Positions 7,335 through 14,445 of a stretch of DNA of 22,746 bases are shown here, piece after piece. The stretch spans positions 1 to 22,746 of the forward strand of contig DASZVS010000002.1 of assembly GCA_035546975.1 (NCBI GenBank). Direction: 5' to 3'. The notes under the pieces are model-generated. The model did not search any database and was not told the origin of the DNA. It was given only the letters and a program-made list of their open reading frames with translations. The stretch comes from JARIHC01 sp035546975. Its GTDB lineage: Bacteria > Patescibacteriota > Saccharimonadia > Saccharimonadales > UBA4665. The position numbers and the translations under genes were made by a program. Position 1 is the stretch's first letter. Each line of letters opens with the position of its first letter.

Positions 7335-8224
7335 CCCAAACTTCACCGCGGTCAATATACGGCCTCGAACATACGAACGTTCTTTTCATAACTCTTGACT
7401 GCTGCCGATATGATACTTTCGAAGCTGCGCATTTGCCGCACCTTAAGTCAATCAGCGCTGGTGTGCCAGCATATACTCACGGTACATACACCCTGCCAGC
7501 ACACATGAGCTTCTTTATGGGCTATCTGCCAGTGGCAACCACTTCCGAGGAGCCCTATTTAAACCCTGCCGTGCGCCAGTTATGGCGCCTTGATAGTGGG
7601 CGGCCACGAAGCCTCGAAACAGTAGGCGTGAAGCTGTCAGGGGCCACGATTTTAGAAGGCTACAAACGACTAGGCTTTCAGACTATAGGAGCGGGGGGCG
7701 TGCGGTGGTTTCGAAACCCAACGTTACGGTCGCTCTTTGATACTTTTCTTTTTTATGGGCCCGCCGAGGAAACCAGTGTTTTTGCCCCCAGGGAACATGA
7801 TTCGTTCGCCCTTAACCACCAGTCGGAAATTCTACGACATATCCTACCGAACCAAAATTTCTTCTTGTTTATAAATTGCTTAGAGACTCACGTCCCATAT
7901 GATACTGGCGACAAGGTTGTCTCGGCCAAGTATAGGGATATTATGCGGCGCAGCAAATCTCTGTGGGGATGCAAAGCACCCGCGAACGAGCTATCCCAAG
8001 TACGTCCCGAAGAATTACGTTTATTACACGATTTACAGAAAAGCGCTCTCGAAACGGTAGATAAACGTATCGGAGCTTTACTGGATAAGCTACCTCGGCC
8101 ACTGCTTCTTGTTGTAACCGGAGACCACGGCGAGTGCTTCGGCGAAGACGGGTTGTGGGGGCACGGAATTCCGAGGCCAAAAGTCATGGAAGTACCCCTT
8201 ATAGTCTCTATTTTGCGAAAATAA
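7331..8224 (+). CDS. Sulfatase-fold (alkaline phosphatase superfamily) hydrolase
   Basis: A 297-residue protein of the alkaline phosphatase/sulfatase superfamily. NVLFITLDCCRYDTF gives metal ligand Asp23. THGTYTLPAHMSFFMGYLP aligns with the sulfatase active-site box, but the nucleophile position is Thr54, not Cys or Ser, so it cannot be converted to formylglycine. VVTGDHGECFGEDG supplies Asp265-His266, and GLWGHG has His278. There is no signal peptide or membrane segment, so it should act in the cytoplasm, unlike most sulfatases and LTA synthases. The Thr type suggests phosphomonoester, phosphodiester or phosphotransfer chemistry. It is shorter than classical sulfatases (about 450 residues). 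It overlaps pfkB by 4 bases, which links it to the kinase product. The promoter of the next gene starts within its last codons. Confidence 0.75.
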   Translation: MTQTSPRSIYGLEHTNVLFITLDCCRYDTFEAAHLPHLKSISAGVPAYTHGTYTLPAHMSFFMGYLPVATTSEEPYLNPAVRQLWRLDSGRPRSLETVGVKLSGATILEGYKRLGFQTIGAGGVRWFRNPTLRSLFDTFLFYGPAEETSVFAPREHDSFALNHQSEILRHILPNQNFFLFINCLETHVPYDTGDKVVSAKYRDIMRRSKSLWGCKAPANELSQVRPEELRLLHDLQKSALETVDKRIGALLDKLPRPLLLVVTGDHGECFGEDGLWGHGIPRPKVMEVPLIVSILRK

Positions 8225-8241
8225 TACAAGGGAATTATAAT
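8213..8241 (+). promoter_or_regulatory. Promoter of the HAD gene (leaderless)
   Basis: TTGCGA (8213-8218) lies in the final codons of the sulfatase-like gene and consensus TATAAT (8236-8241) follows after 17 bases. The -10 ends 6 bases before ATG 8248. This rules out the upstream in-frame start at 8134. Confidence 0.7.
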
Positions 8242-8247
8242 TCGAGT

Positions 8248-8913
8248 ATGGCTAAGAAAACAGTGATTTTTGACATGGATGGAGTAATCGTGGATAGCGA
8301 GCCATTACATATCAAGCATTTACATGCCTATCTGGTGCGCTTAGGTGTCGACGATCCTGCGAGTTTTCAAGGAAATTTGAAAGGCGTAAACGCGCGGGAT
8401 ACTTGGACGATGCTTATTAAGGAATTCGACCTTGAAGAGGAGCTTGATTATCTTATAGAAGATGCGCGTAAAAGTTACGTGGAGTACTTAAAAAAATTGC
8501 CAGAACTACCATCTATTCCAGGGGCGAAAGAGCTTATCAAACAGCTCCACAAAGATGGCTATCGCTTGGCATTGGCATCTTCGGCCGCGCCAAAGCGAAT
8601 AGAGCTATTCCTGAATAAACTGAATCTAAAATCATACTTTGACACCATAGTCTCCGGCGATGACGTACCAAAGTCGAAACCTGAGCCTGATATTTTCCTT
8701 TTAGCGGCCAAGAAAATGAAAGCGAAACCCGGAGACTGCGTAGTAATAGAAGACGCTAAAAACGGTGTCCAGGCAGCAAAAGCGGCGGGCATGAAATGTA
8801 TAGCGTACGCCGGATCGGACCATAACACCGACGACGTATCAGGTGCCGACACAATCATAAAAGATTTCACGGCCTTAACCCGATCCCTGCAAGGACACCA
8901 GTTACCGGTCTAA
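8248..8913 (+). CDS. HAD-superfamily hydrolase, beta-phosphoglucomutase-like
   Basis: A 221-residue HAD enzyme of the subfamily with a helical cap. Motif I is IFDMDGVIVDSEPLH (Asp9 nucleophile, Asp11 acid/base). Motif II is LASSA (Ser111 or Ser112), motif III is SKPEPD with Lys144, and motif IV is IEDAKNGV with Glu168-Asp169. The cap lies between residues about 17 and 88. DGVIVDSEPLH with KPxPD and EDxxNG is typical of beta-phosphoglucomutases and small-sugar phosphatases, and the pair cannot be separated with confidence here. It has its own leaderless promoter, so it need not belong to the preceding pfkB/sulfatase unit. It is convergent with purB, and the stop codons share CTAA. Confidence 0.85.
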   Translation: MAKKTVIFDMDGVIVDSEPLHIKHLHAYLVRLGVDDPASFQGNLKGVNARDTWTMLIKEFDLEEELDYLIEDARKSYVEYLKKLPELPSIPGAKELIKQLHKDGYRLALASSAAPKRIELFLNKLNLKSYFDTIVSGDDVPKSKPEPDIFLLAAKKMKAKPGDCVVIEDAKNGVQAAKAAGMKCIAYAGSDHNTDDVSGADTIIKDFTALTRSLQGHQLPV

Positions 8914-10310
8914 GCCAGCTTTTTATTCCACAATGTATGTACGGCCAAGGCCTTTTCAGCGGCAAGGCCGGTGTAGTGTTCTTCGGGGTTTTCGATAATT
9001 TTTAGCTCTTCCGGCGTAAACTTTTTGAGATATGGCTGGAGCGCTTCATCCGCTTGGGCGGCCTCGTAAAGAGATTGGCCGTTGTCGAGAGCGCGGTGCG
9101 CAACGGTTTTTGATGCTTCATGGGCAGTGGTGTGGCCATACTTTTCGAGAAGCAAGTAAAGCGGTTCGGCGGCGATGGCCCCGCCGGTGAGTTTAAGGTT
9201 GCGCTTCATATTAGCCTCATCCACTTCGAGTTTGCCCATAACTCTATTAAGCCGCTGGGCCATCGCCGCCACGCTTGCTAAAACCACCGGATAAAACCGT
9301 GAGGACGCCGAGTCGGTTAGATCGCGCTGGTGTTCACTGGAGATATTGAGGTTGGCATTTACCATTTGCGCCGTAACCTGCTTGGACATACTGATAACAT
9401 TCTCAAAATTCCACGGGTTTCGCTTGTGCGCCATAGTGGACGATCCCGTTTGGCCTTTTTCGAAACGTTCGCGGACCTCGGCAATCTCCGTGCGCTGCAA
9501 ATGGCGCATGTCATGGGCCAAGTTAGCCATAATGCCGGCAGTAATTGCCAATTCGTCGAGCAAACGGACGATGTTTTCGGCTGGAACGATTTGCGTCGAA
9601 TAGGGCGCTGGCTCCAGATCGAGATAGCCAAGCAGCGTTTTCTCAAATTTTACCGGATCGCTGACAAACAAGCTCAGCGCATTGGAAGCTCCGACCGCGC
9701 CGGAGAATTTGCCGCGCAACCCGCCGCTTAAGTCGCGCACCGCTTCCATGCTTTCGCCCAGCCGGCTGGCATAGCCGGCCATCGCAAAGCCAAAGGTGAT
9801 CGGTACGGCATGCTGCCCGTGCGTCCGACCAATCTGTACCGTGTGCGCGTACTTTTTCGTAAGCTCCAGGAGCGTCTTCTGCAGTTCACCCAAGCGGGGA
9901 AGCACCAGCTCGCGCGTGGCCGTGCGAAGCTGCAATGCCGTCGCGGTAGAAATAATGTCATACGAGGTCGCCCCAAAATGCACGTACGGCTGTGCCGCTG
10001 CGGGCAGATCGCGCTTGATACAGTTCACGACCGCTTTAATATCGTGCCGGGTGATTTTTTCTTCTTCGTAGGCGGCCTCGGCGGTAATTTTGCCGGCGGC
10101 CGCCACGATTTGCTCCGCAATCGCTTTGTCGCATACCCCGAAATCGGCCAATGTACGGGCAAGCGCCGCTTCCACATGCGCCTGGTACGCTATGCGGCTC
10201 CGCTCAGAAAGATAGCGGGCTACCTCAGGATCGTAGTACCGGCTATCGAGCGGATCAATAGCATCAAAGTTCCGCGGCTCGCCAGGCTCGGGCAATAAAA
10301 CTGGTTTCAT
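8910..10310 (-). CDS. purB: Adenylosuccinate lyase
   Basis: A 466-residue fumarase-superfamily enzyme that splits SAICAR to AICAR plus fumarate (step 8) and also adenylosuccinate to AMP. Visible are TRHDIKAVV (87-95), HFGATSYDI (111-119), GRTHGQHAVP (161-170) with catalytic His164, and the signature loop GSSTMAHKRNPWNFENV beginning at 289, which supplies the catalytic Ser. Length fits the family. It is downstream of purC in a two-gene unit, with the ATG overlapping the purC stop as ATGA (10307-10310), so translation is coupled. The two enzymes run consecutive steps. Its stop interlocks with that of the HAD gene on the other strand. Confidence 0.95.
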   Translation of the reverse strand: MKPVLLPEPGEPRNFDAIDPLDSRYYDPEVARYLSERSRIAYQAHVEAALARTLADFGVCDKAIAEQIVAAAGKITAEAAYEEEKITRHDIKAVVNCIKRDLPAAAQPYVHFGATSYDIISTATALQLRTATRELVLPRLGELQKTLLELTKKYAHTVQIGRTHGQHAVPITFGFAMAGYASRLGESMEAVRDLSGGLRGKFSGAVGASNALSLFVSDPVKFEKTLLGYLDLEPAPYSTQIVPAENIVRLLDELAITAGIMANLAHDMRHLQRTEIAEVRERFEKGQTGSSTMAHKRNPWNFENVISMSKQVTAQMVNANLNISSEHQRDLTDSASSRFYPVVLASVAAMAQRLNRVMGKLEVDEANMKRNLKLTGGAIAAEPLYLLLEKYGHTTAHEASKTVAHRALDNGQSLYEAAQADEALQPYLKKFTPEELKIIENPEEHYTGLAAEKALAVHTLWNKKLA

Positions 10311-11257
10311 GAGGCTTTCTCCAGATAACGCTCCGTATTGGCTTCGATTCTTCCTGCAATATCTTTAGTATCAGACTTTTTGAATTTTTTGCCCGTAAGC
10401 TCTTCATATAGCTCAATATAACGATCGGAAACTTGCTGCACAAAATCATCATCCATATCCGGGATTTGCTGGCCGGCCTGGCCGCTGAAGCCTTTATTGA
10501 GCAGCCACTCCCGTACAAATTCCTTAGAAAGGTGCTTGGGCTTATCCTGGCTTTTGCCCGCGGCGAAAGCATCGTAACTGTCCGCATAAAAGTAGCGCGA
10601 GGAATCAGGCGTATGCACTTCATCGATCAGTATTATTTTGCCGTCCACGGTGCCGAATTCATATTTCGTATCAGCTAGCACGAGGCCGCGGCTGCGAGCC
10701 GTTTCCTGGCCGCGGGCAAATAGTTTGAGGGAGTAGTCCGAGAGCTGCTGCCATTCCTCCGGGGTAGCCAGCCCTTGTGCCAGAATTTCATCTGCCGAAA
10801 TGTCTTCGTCATGGCCTTCGTCGGCTTTGGTGGAGGGGGTGATAATCGGCTCGGGAAACGCATCGTATTCTCTGAGCCCATCGGGCAGCGTAATGCCGCA
10901 TAGCTCACGCTTGCCGTCTTTATACTCCCGCCAGGCATGGCCGACGAGTATGCCGCGTACGACCATTTCGATCTTAACCGGCTCAGCCTTTTTGCCGACG
11001 CTGACGTTCGGGTCAGGAACCGCCTCTAGCCAGTTCGGTACGATATCGGCCGTCTGCTCCAAAAAATACGCGGCCGTTTGGTTCAAAACTTGGCCCTTGA
11101 AAGGAATTTCCCGCGGCAAAATAACATCAAACGCCGAAATACGATCTGTAGCTACAGCTATAAACTGTGAATCTGTAACATAAACGTCGCGGACTTTGCC
11201 GTGGTAAACCGACACTTGGCCGTTAAAATGAAAATCCGTTGCTCCCAGAGTTTGCAT
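10307..11257 (-). CDS. purC: Phosphoribosylaminoimidazole-succinocarboxamide synthase (SAICAR synthetase)
   Basis: A 316-residue enzyme joining aspartate to CAIR with ATP (step 7). Signatures are GKVRDVY (20-26, nucleotide-binding), ATDRISAFDVILP (36-48), ITPSTKADEGHDE (139-151), LADTKYEFG (194-202) and IDEVHTPDSSRY (211-222). It is of the longer type (about 300 residues, as in yeast Ade1), not the 240-residue B. subtilis type. A frame reaching back to 11359 is open, but that extension crosses into the purK start region. The -10 hexamer TACAAT ends 7 bases before Met 11257, so 11257 is chosen. It heads the purC-purB unit and is divergent from purK with only 63 bases between the start codons. 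Confidence 0.95.
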   Translation of the reverse strand: MQTLGATDFHFNGQVSVYHGKVRDVYVTDSQFIAVATDRISAFDVILPREIPFKGQVLNQTAAYFLEQTADIVPNWLEAVPDPNVSVGKKAEPVKIEMVVRGILVGHAWREYKDGKRELCGITLPDGLREYDAFPEPIITPSTKADEGHDEDISADEILAQGLATPEEWQQLSDYSLKLFARGQETARSRGLVLADTKYEFGTVDGKIILIDEVHTPDSSRYFYADSYDAFAAGKSQDKPKHLSKEFVREWLLNKGFSGQAGQQIPDMDDDFVQQVSDRYIELYEELTGKKFKKSDTKDIAGRIEANTERYLEKAS

Positions 11258-11264
11258 GGTAATT

Positions 11265-11293
11265 ATTGTAAGGGGAAACGGAAGCGGGCGCAA
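11265..11293 (-). promoter_or_regulatory. Promoter of purC-purB (leaderless)
   Basis: On the minus strand TTGCGC (11293-11288) and TACAAT (11270-11265) are 17 bases apart. The -10 ends 7 bases before ATG 11257. Its -35 occupies the place where a purK -35 would lie. Confidence 0.65.
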
Positions 11294-11305
11294 AAGATTA
11301 ACTCC

Positions 11306-11314
11306 TGCTATTAT
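11306..11314 (+). promoter_or_regulatory. Extended -10 promoter of purK operon (leaderless)
   Basis: TGCTATTAT is an extended -10 element (TGnTATTAT); no good -35 is seen (GGGCGC at 11286-11291). The -10 ends 6 bases before ATG 11321. The -35 zone coincides with the purC -35, so the two polymerases would compete. Confidence 0.6.
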
Positions 11315-11320
11315 TGAGGC

Positions 11321-12451
11321 ATGAAACAGCCTGTCATCGGGATCGTTGGCGGCGGCCAACTGGGCCGCATGCTAGCTCTAGCGGCAGCGCCACTTGGTTT
11401 TAAGGTTGCAGTCCTTAACCCGGCGCCGGGTAGCCCGGCAGCGCAAGTAGGTGCCGAAGAGATAGTAGGTGATTTGTATGACCGGAAAGCTCTCCAGAAA
11501 TTAGCCGGAAGGGCTGATTTTTTGACTGTTGAAATCGAACACCTCGACGCGGCTATACTCGAGGAAATTGCTGCCAGCGGAACACCGGTGAATCCGGCGC
11601 CGGCTACCGTTAGAATGATCCAGGACAAATTGAGGCAAAAAGAGTTTCTAGAAGCGGCAGGCGTGCCCGTGGCACCCTTCCAGGAAATAGCCGATGAAGC
11701 GGCCGCGCTCGAAGCGCTCGAAGCCTTTGGCGGCCGAATGCTCATCAAAACCCGCCACGGAGCGTACGATGGCCGGGGCAATATGGCCGTGAAAAGTCCA
11801 GTCGACGTAACAGAGGCATTTAAAGTTTTCACGGGCAAGCAGCTTTATGCCGAAAGGTTTATCCCATTTGAAAAAGAGCTCGCAGTAATGATAGTGCGTG
11901 ACGTAAAGGGCAATACCGCGGTGTACCCAGTAGCCGAGACGGTACATGAACGCAATATTTGCCTGGAAGTGACGGCGCCGGCGCCAGTCAGCGATAAACA
12001 CCGGCAGGAAGCAGGGCGCATTGCCAGAAAAGTCGCCGGATTATTAGATGGCGCCGGCGCCTTCGGCATTGAAATGTTCCTTACAAAAGACGGCATGGTG
12101 CTTGTCAACGAAATTGCGCCGCGCGTCCATAATTCCGGCCACTACACCATGGACGCCTGCCGGACTTCGCAGTTCGAACAGCACATCCGCGCCATTGCCG
12201 GTTTGCCGCTGGGGCCAACCGAACTTGTCGTGCCGGCCGCCGCCATGGTTAACATTTTGGGTGAACGCAATGGCCCGACGGAGGTCAAGGGTCTTGGCAA
12301 AGCGCTCAGCACTCCATATACTAATGTCCACATCTACGGCAAATCACCGACCAAGATTGACCGCAAAATGGGCCATGTTAACGCAACCGGTGACAATGTC
12401 GAAGAAGCGTTGAAGCGGGCGCGCAGCGCCAGAAAAGCATTAGACATATAG
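11321..12451 (+). CDS. purK: N5-carboxyaminoimidazole ribonucleotide synthase
   Basis: A 376-residue ATP-grasp enzyme that makes N5-CAIR from AIR, bicarbonate and ATP (first half of step 6). The N-terminal domain has GIVGGGQLGRM (7-17). The ATP-grasp part has MLIKTRHGAYDGRGN (140-154) and FEKELAVMIVRD. The C-terminal part has VNEIAPRVHNSGHYTMDAC, whose NExAPRxHNSGH form is diagnostic of PurK, followed by SQFEQHIRAI. No key residue is missing. It begins the run purK-purE-HAD-P-loop-purM-purL, with purE 8 bases downstream. The start at 11321 agrees with the family's usual short lead into the Gly-rich loop and with a leaderless promoter. Confidence 0.95.
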   Translation: MKQPVIGIVGGGQLGRMLALAAAPLGFKVAVLNPAPGSPAAQVGAEEIVGDLYDRKALQKLAGRADFLTVEIEHLDAAILEEIAASGTPVNPAPATVRMIQDKLRQKEFLEAAGVPVAPFQEIADEAAALEALEAFGGRMLIKTRHGAYDGRGNMAVKSPVDVTEAFKVFTGKQLYAERFIPFEKELAVMIVRDVKGNTAVYPVAETVHERNICLEVTAPAPVSDKHRQEAGRIARKVAGLLDGAGAFGIEMFLTKDGMVLVNEIAPRVHNSGHYTMDACRTSQFEQHIRAIAGLPLGPTELVVPAAAMVNILGERNGPTEVKGLGKALSTPYTNVHIYGKSPTKIDRKMGHVNATGDNVEEALKRARSARKALDI

Positions 12452-12459
12452 GAGGCAAT

Positions 12460-12999
12460 ATGGCAGGCATGGCAGAAAAAGAACCGGTAGTTGGAGTAAT
12501 CATGGGCTCGGACTCCGACCTGGATATCATGAGCGGCGCTGCTAAGACGCTCGAAGATTTTGAGGTGCCCTATGAAGTACGCGTTATCTCGGCTCACCGG
12601 ACGCCCGACCTTATGGCCGATTATGCTGCCCAGGCCGCCGCACGCGGGCTCAAAGTTATCATTGCCGGCGCCGGCGGTTCGGCGCACCTCCCGGGCATGA
12701 CCGCTTCGCATACGCCGCTGCCGGTTATTGCCGTACCCGTTAAGCGCGCAACACACGACCACGAAGCGCTCTGGTCAAACATCAAGATGCCGCCCGGCGT
12801 CCCGCTCGCAACCATGCCAGAAAACGGCGCAGGCCATGCCGGACTGCTAGCGGTACGCATCCTTGCCCTCGGCGACGATAGACTCGCCGCAAAATATGCC
12901 GAATTTGTACAAAATCAGCACGACGGCGTCATTAAAAAGGATGCTGAGCTGCAGGAAAAAGGCTGGCAAAAATATCTTGCTGGGCATAGTAATAAATAA
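12460..12999 (+). CDS. purE: N5-carboxyaminoimidazole ribonucleotide mutase
   Basis: A 179-residue class I PurE that moves the carboxyl group of N5-CAIR to carbon 4 to make CAIR (second half of step 6). It has MGSDSDLDIM (15-24), ISAHRTPD (43-50) with the catalytic His46, and IAGAGGSAHLPGM (68-80), all parts of the CAIR-binding site. The presence of PurK confirms class I use. The tail after about residue 140 (LGDDRLAAKYAEFVQNQHDGVIKKDAELQEKG) is the usual C-terminal helix with a slight extension. The ribosome binding site AGGAGG begins within the purK stop and lies 5 bases or so before the ATG, so this internal gene uses a Shine-Dalgarno start, unlike purK. Confidence 0.95.
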   Translation: MAGMAEKEPVVGVIMGSDSDLDIMSGAAKTLEDFEVPYEVRVISAHRTPDLMADYAAQAAARGLKVIIAGAGGSAHLPGMTASHTPLPVIAVPVKRATHDHEALWSNIKMPPGVPLATMPENGAGHAGLLAVRILALGDDRLAAKYAEFVQNQHDGVIKKDAELQEKGWQKYLAGHSNK

Positions 13000-13062
13000 T
13001 CGCTCGCGCCTCTGTGGAAAAACGTGTAGAATTAAATTAATAGAGAACCGTAGGGAGAAGGT

Positions 13063-13893
13063 ATGGGCTCTGCCAGTCAAAACGGAAATAGTGCTGAATT
13101 TAGCCAAGCCAGGCTGTTTGTTACTGATTTTGATGGCGCCGCGTTCGATACTTTTGAGCCGCCTGTTGGCGGCGTAGGGGTCGACGAGGCCTACAGAATA
13201 GCCATAGGTGAGGTTTTCGGCGGCCTAGCGCTTGCCCGTTACGACGAAGAAGGCGGACATAAAAACCGCACGCCCACCGAGATTGCCCAATCATTATCGC
13301 CTGATACTTCCGGCCGGGGGCTTAAGAGCAATGCGCGGCAACTGGTTGATGTGAAATTGGACATTTTACTTGAGCAAATCGGGCTGCCCACAACAGGCGG
13401 CAAACCGTGGCCGCAACCCATCCGGGGCTTCGAAGCTTTTTGGAGCGGCGTTTCCATGGCCCGAAAAGATGGCACTCCTTTAAGTACCGGCGTACTCTCG
13501 GCCGGCCACACCGAATTTATTGAAAGGTGCTTCGAAAGCGCCGGGCTCGAAATGCCCGACTTTATGTATACCCACGAGACAGCTGAAGGCTTGTATGCAA
13601 ACGTGCCTGTCGAAAACCTCGCAAAGCCCTCGCCGGTACCCATGGAAATTATTACCAGCCTCTGGCTCAGCAAACTCTTCGCCAATGCCCAAGAGGCGGC
13701 ACAGCTATCCCGCAGCCAGATAAAAGACCGGATATTGTACAGCGGCGATGATGTATACCGGGATAGAAAGCTCGCCGAAAACGCCGACGTAGATTTCGTA
13801 CATATACCAGCGATTAATCCTGAAAACGGCTGGGAGGTCGCCGCGCTTCGGCTGCATTTGGGCTCGCTCGCCATAGAAGGAGCCGAGCAATAA
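13063..13893 (+). CDS. Diverged HAD-superfamily phosphatase-like protein in the purine operon
   Basis: A 276-residue protein with all four HAD motifs in order: VTDFDGAAFDT (Asp22, Asp24), LSTGVLSAGHTEFIE (Ser141 or Ser146), a Lys188 in AKPSPVP, and YSGDDVYRDRKLAE (Asp229-Asp230). A cap of more than 100 residues between motifs I and II (about 30-135) is Gly- and Pro-rich and matches no subfamily that I know. It should be a cytoplasmic, Mg-dependent phosphatase or phosphotransferase. The gene follows purE by 63 bases with its own ribosome binding site (AGGGAG/AAGG before the ATG) and touches the next gene with no gap. A weak TAGAAT at 13027 could add a promoter. A role in purine synthesis or in clearing a damaged intermediate is inferred only from position. 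Confidence 0.75.
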   Translation: MGSASQNGNSAEFSQARLFVTDFDGAAFDTFEPPVGGVGVDEAYRIAIGEVFGGLALARYDEEGGHKNRTPTEIAQSLSPDTSGRGLKSNARQLVDVKLDILLEQIGLPTTGGKPWPQPIRGFEAFWSGVSMARKDGTPLSTGVLSAGHTEFIERCFESAGLEMPDFMYTHETAEGLYANVPVENLAKPSPVPMEIITSLWLSKLFANAQEAAQLSRSQIKDRILYSGDDVYRDRKLAENADVDFVHIPAINPENGWEVAALRLHLGSLAIEGAEQ

Positions 13894-14445
13894 ATGCCAG
13901 GCAATAACTGGTACGTCATCACGGGCGGCCCATCCGTCGGCAAAACCACGCTGCTCGCCGAACTGGAGAAGCTCGGCCACAGCACACTGCCAGAAGGGGC
14001 CCGCATTGTTATAGATAACGGCATCGCCAGAGGCCTGACAATTGATGATATACGGGCCGATGAACAGCGGTTCCAGCTGGACGTGCTAGCCCACAAAATC
14101 CGTACCGAGCTGGAGCAGGACAGAGAAGCGCTCACTTTCTTTGACCGCGGCATGCACGACACGCTGGCATATCTGCGCCTGTTCAATTTTGAGGTTACAG
14201 ACGAAGTTACCGAAGCAATGAAAAATGCTGATTACCGGCACGTGTTCCTGCTTGAGCCGCTTGATGCCTACATTACCGACTATGCCCGGACGGAAAGCAG
14301 GGAAGAAGCGCTGAAACTAAATGAACTGCTTGCAGAGGCTTATAGCGAATACGGCATGAAGCCGACGGTAATACCTGCGTTGCCGCCCGAAGAGCGTGCC
14401 CGACTTATCCTAAAGCACCTAGAAGAAATGGAGCAGGCAGTATGA
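13894..14445 (+). CDS. P-loop ATPase/kinase-like protein (AAA_28 type)
   Basis: A 183-residue P-loop protein. Walker A is ITGGPSVGKTTLL (9-21). FFDRGMHDTLAYLRLF (82-97) fits the FDRGxxDxxAY segment of AAA_28 proteins, a family related to the kinase domain of NadR. HVFLLEPLDAYITDYARTESREEA resembles the lid region with its conserved Arg. The small size suggests a kinase that phosphorylates a nucleoside or other small molecule, not a ring ATPase. It starts right after the preceding stop (TAAATG), with AAGGAG about 11 bases upstream, and overlaps purM by ATGA (14442-14445). It therefore sits between a phosphatase-like gene and purM in one translated series. The substrate is unknown, and both neighbours make a purine-related or ribotide substrate plausible. 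Confidence 0.8.
   Translation: MPGNNWYVITGGPSVGKTTLLAELEKLGHSTLPEGARIVIDNGIARGLTIDDIRADEQRFQLDVLAHKIRTELEQDREALTFFDRGMHDTLAYLRLFNFEVTDEVTEAMKNADYRHVFLLEPLDAYITDYARTESREEALKLNELLAEAYSEYGMKPTVIPALPPEERARLILKHLEEMEQAV

Noticed and set aside
9330..10298. Plus-strand frames opposite purB, and similar long frames opposite purC, purL and the exporter
   Set aside because: They mirror well-conserved enzymes in an antisense frame and have no family features of their own.
13004..13032. Strong internal promoter before the HAD-like gene
   Set aside because: TAGAAT at 13027-13032 is present, but the -35 position reads TCGCGC and the TG is out of place for an extended -10, so only a weak promoter is possible.
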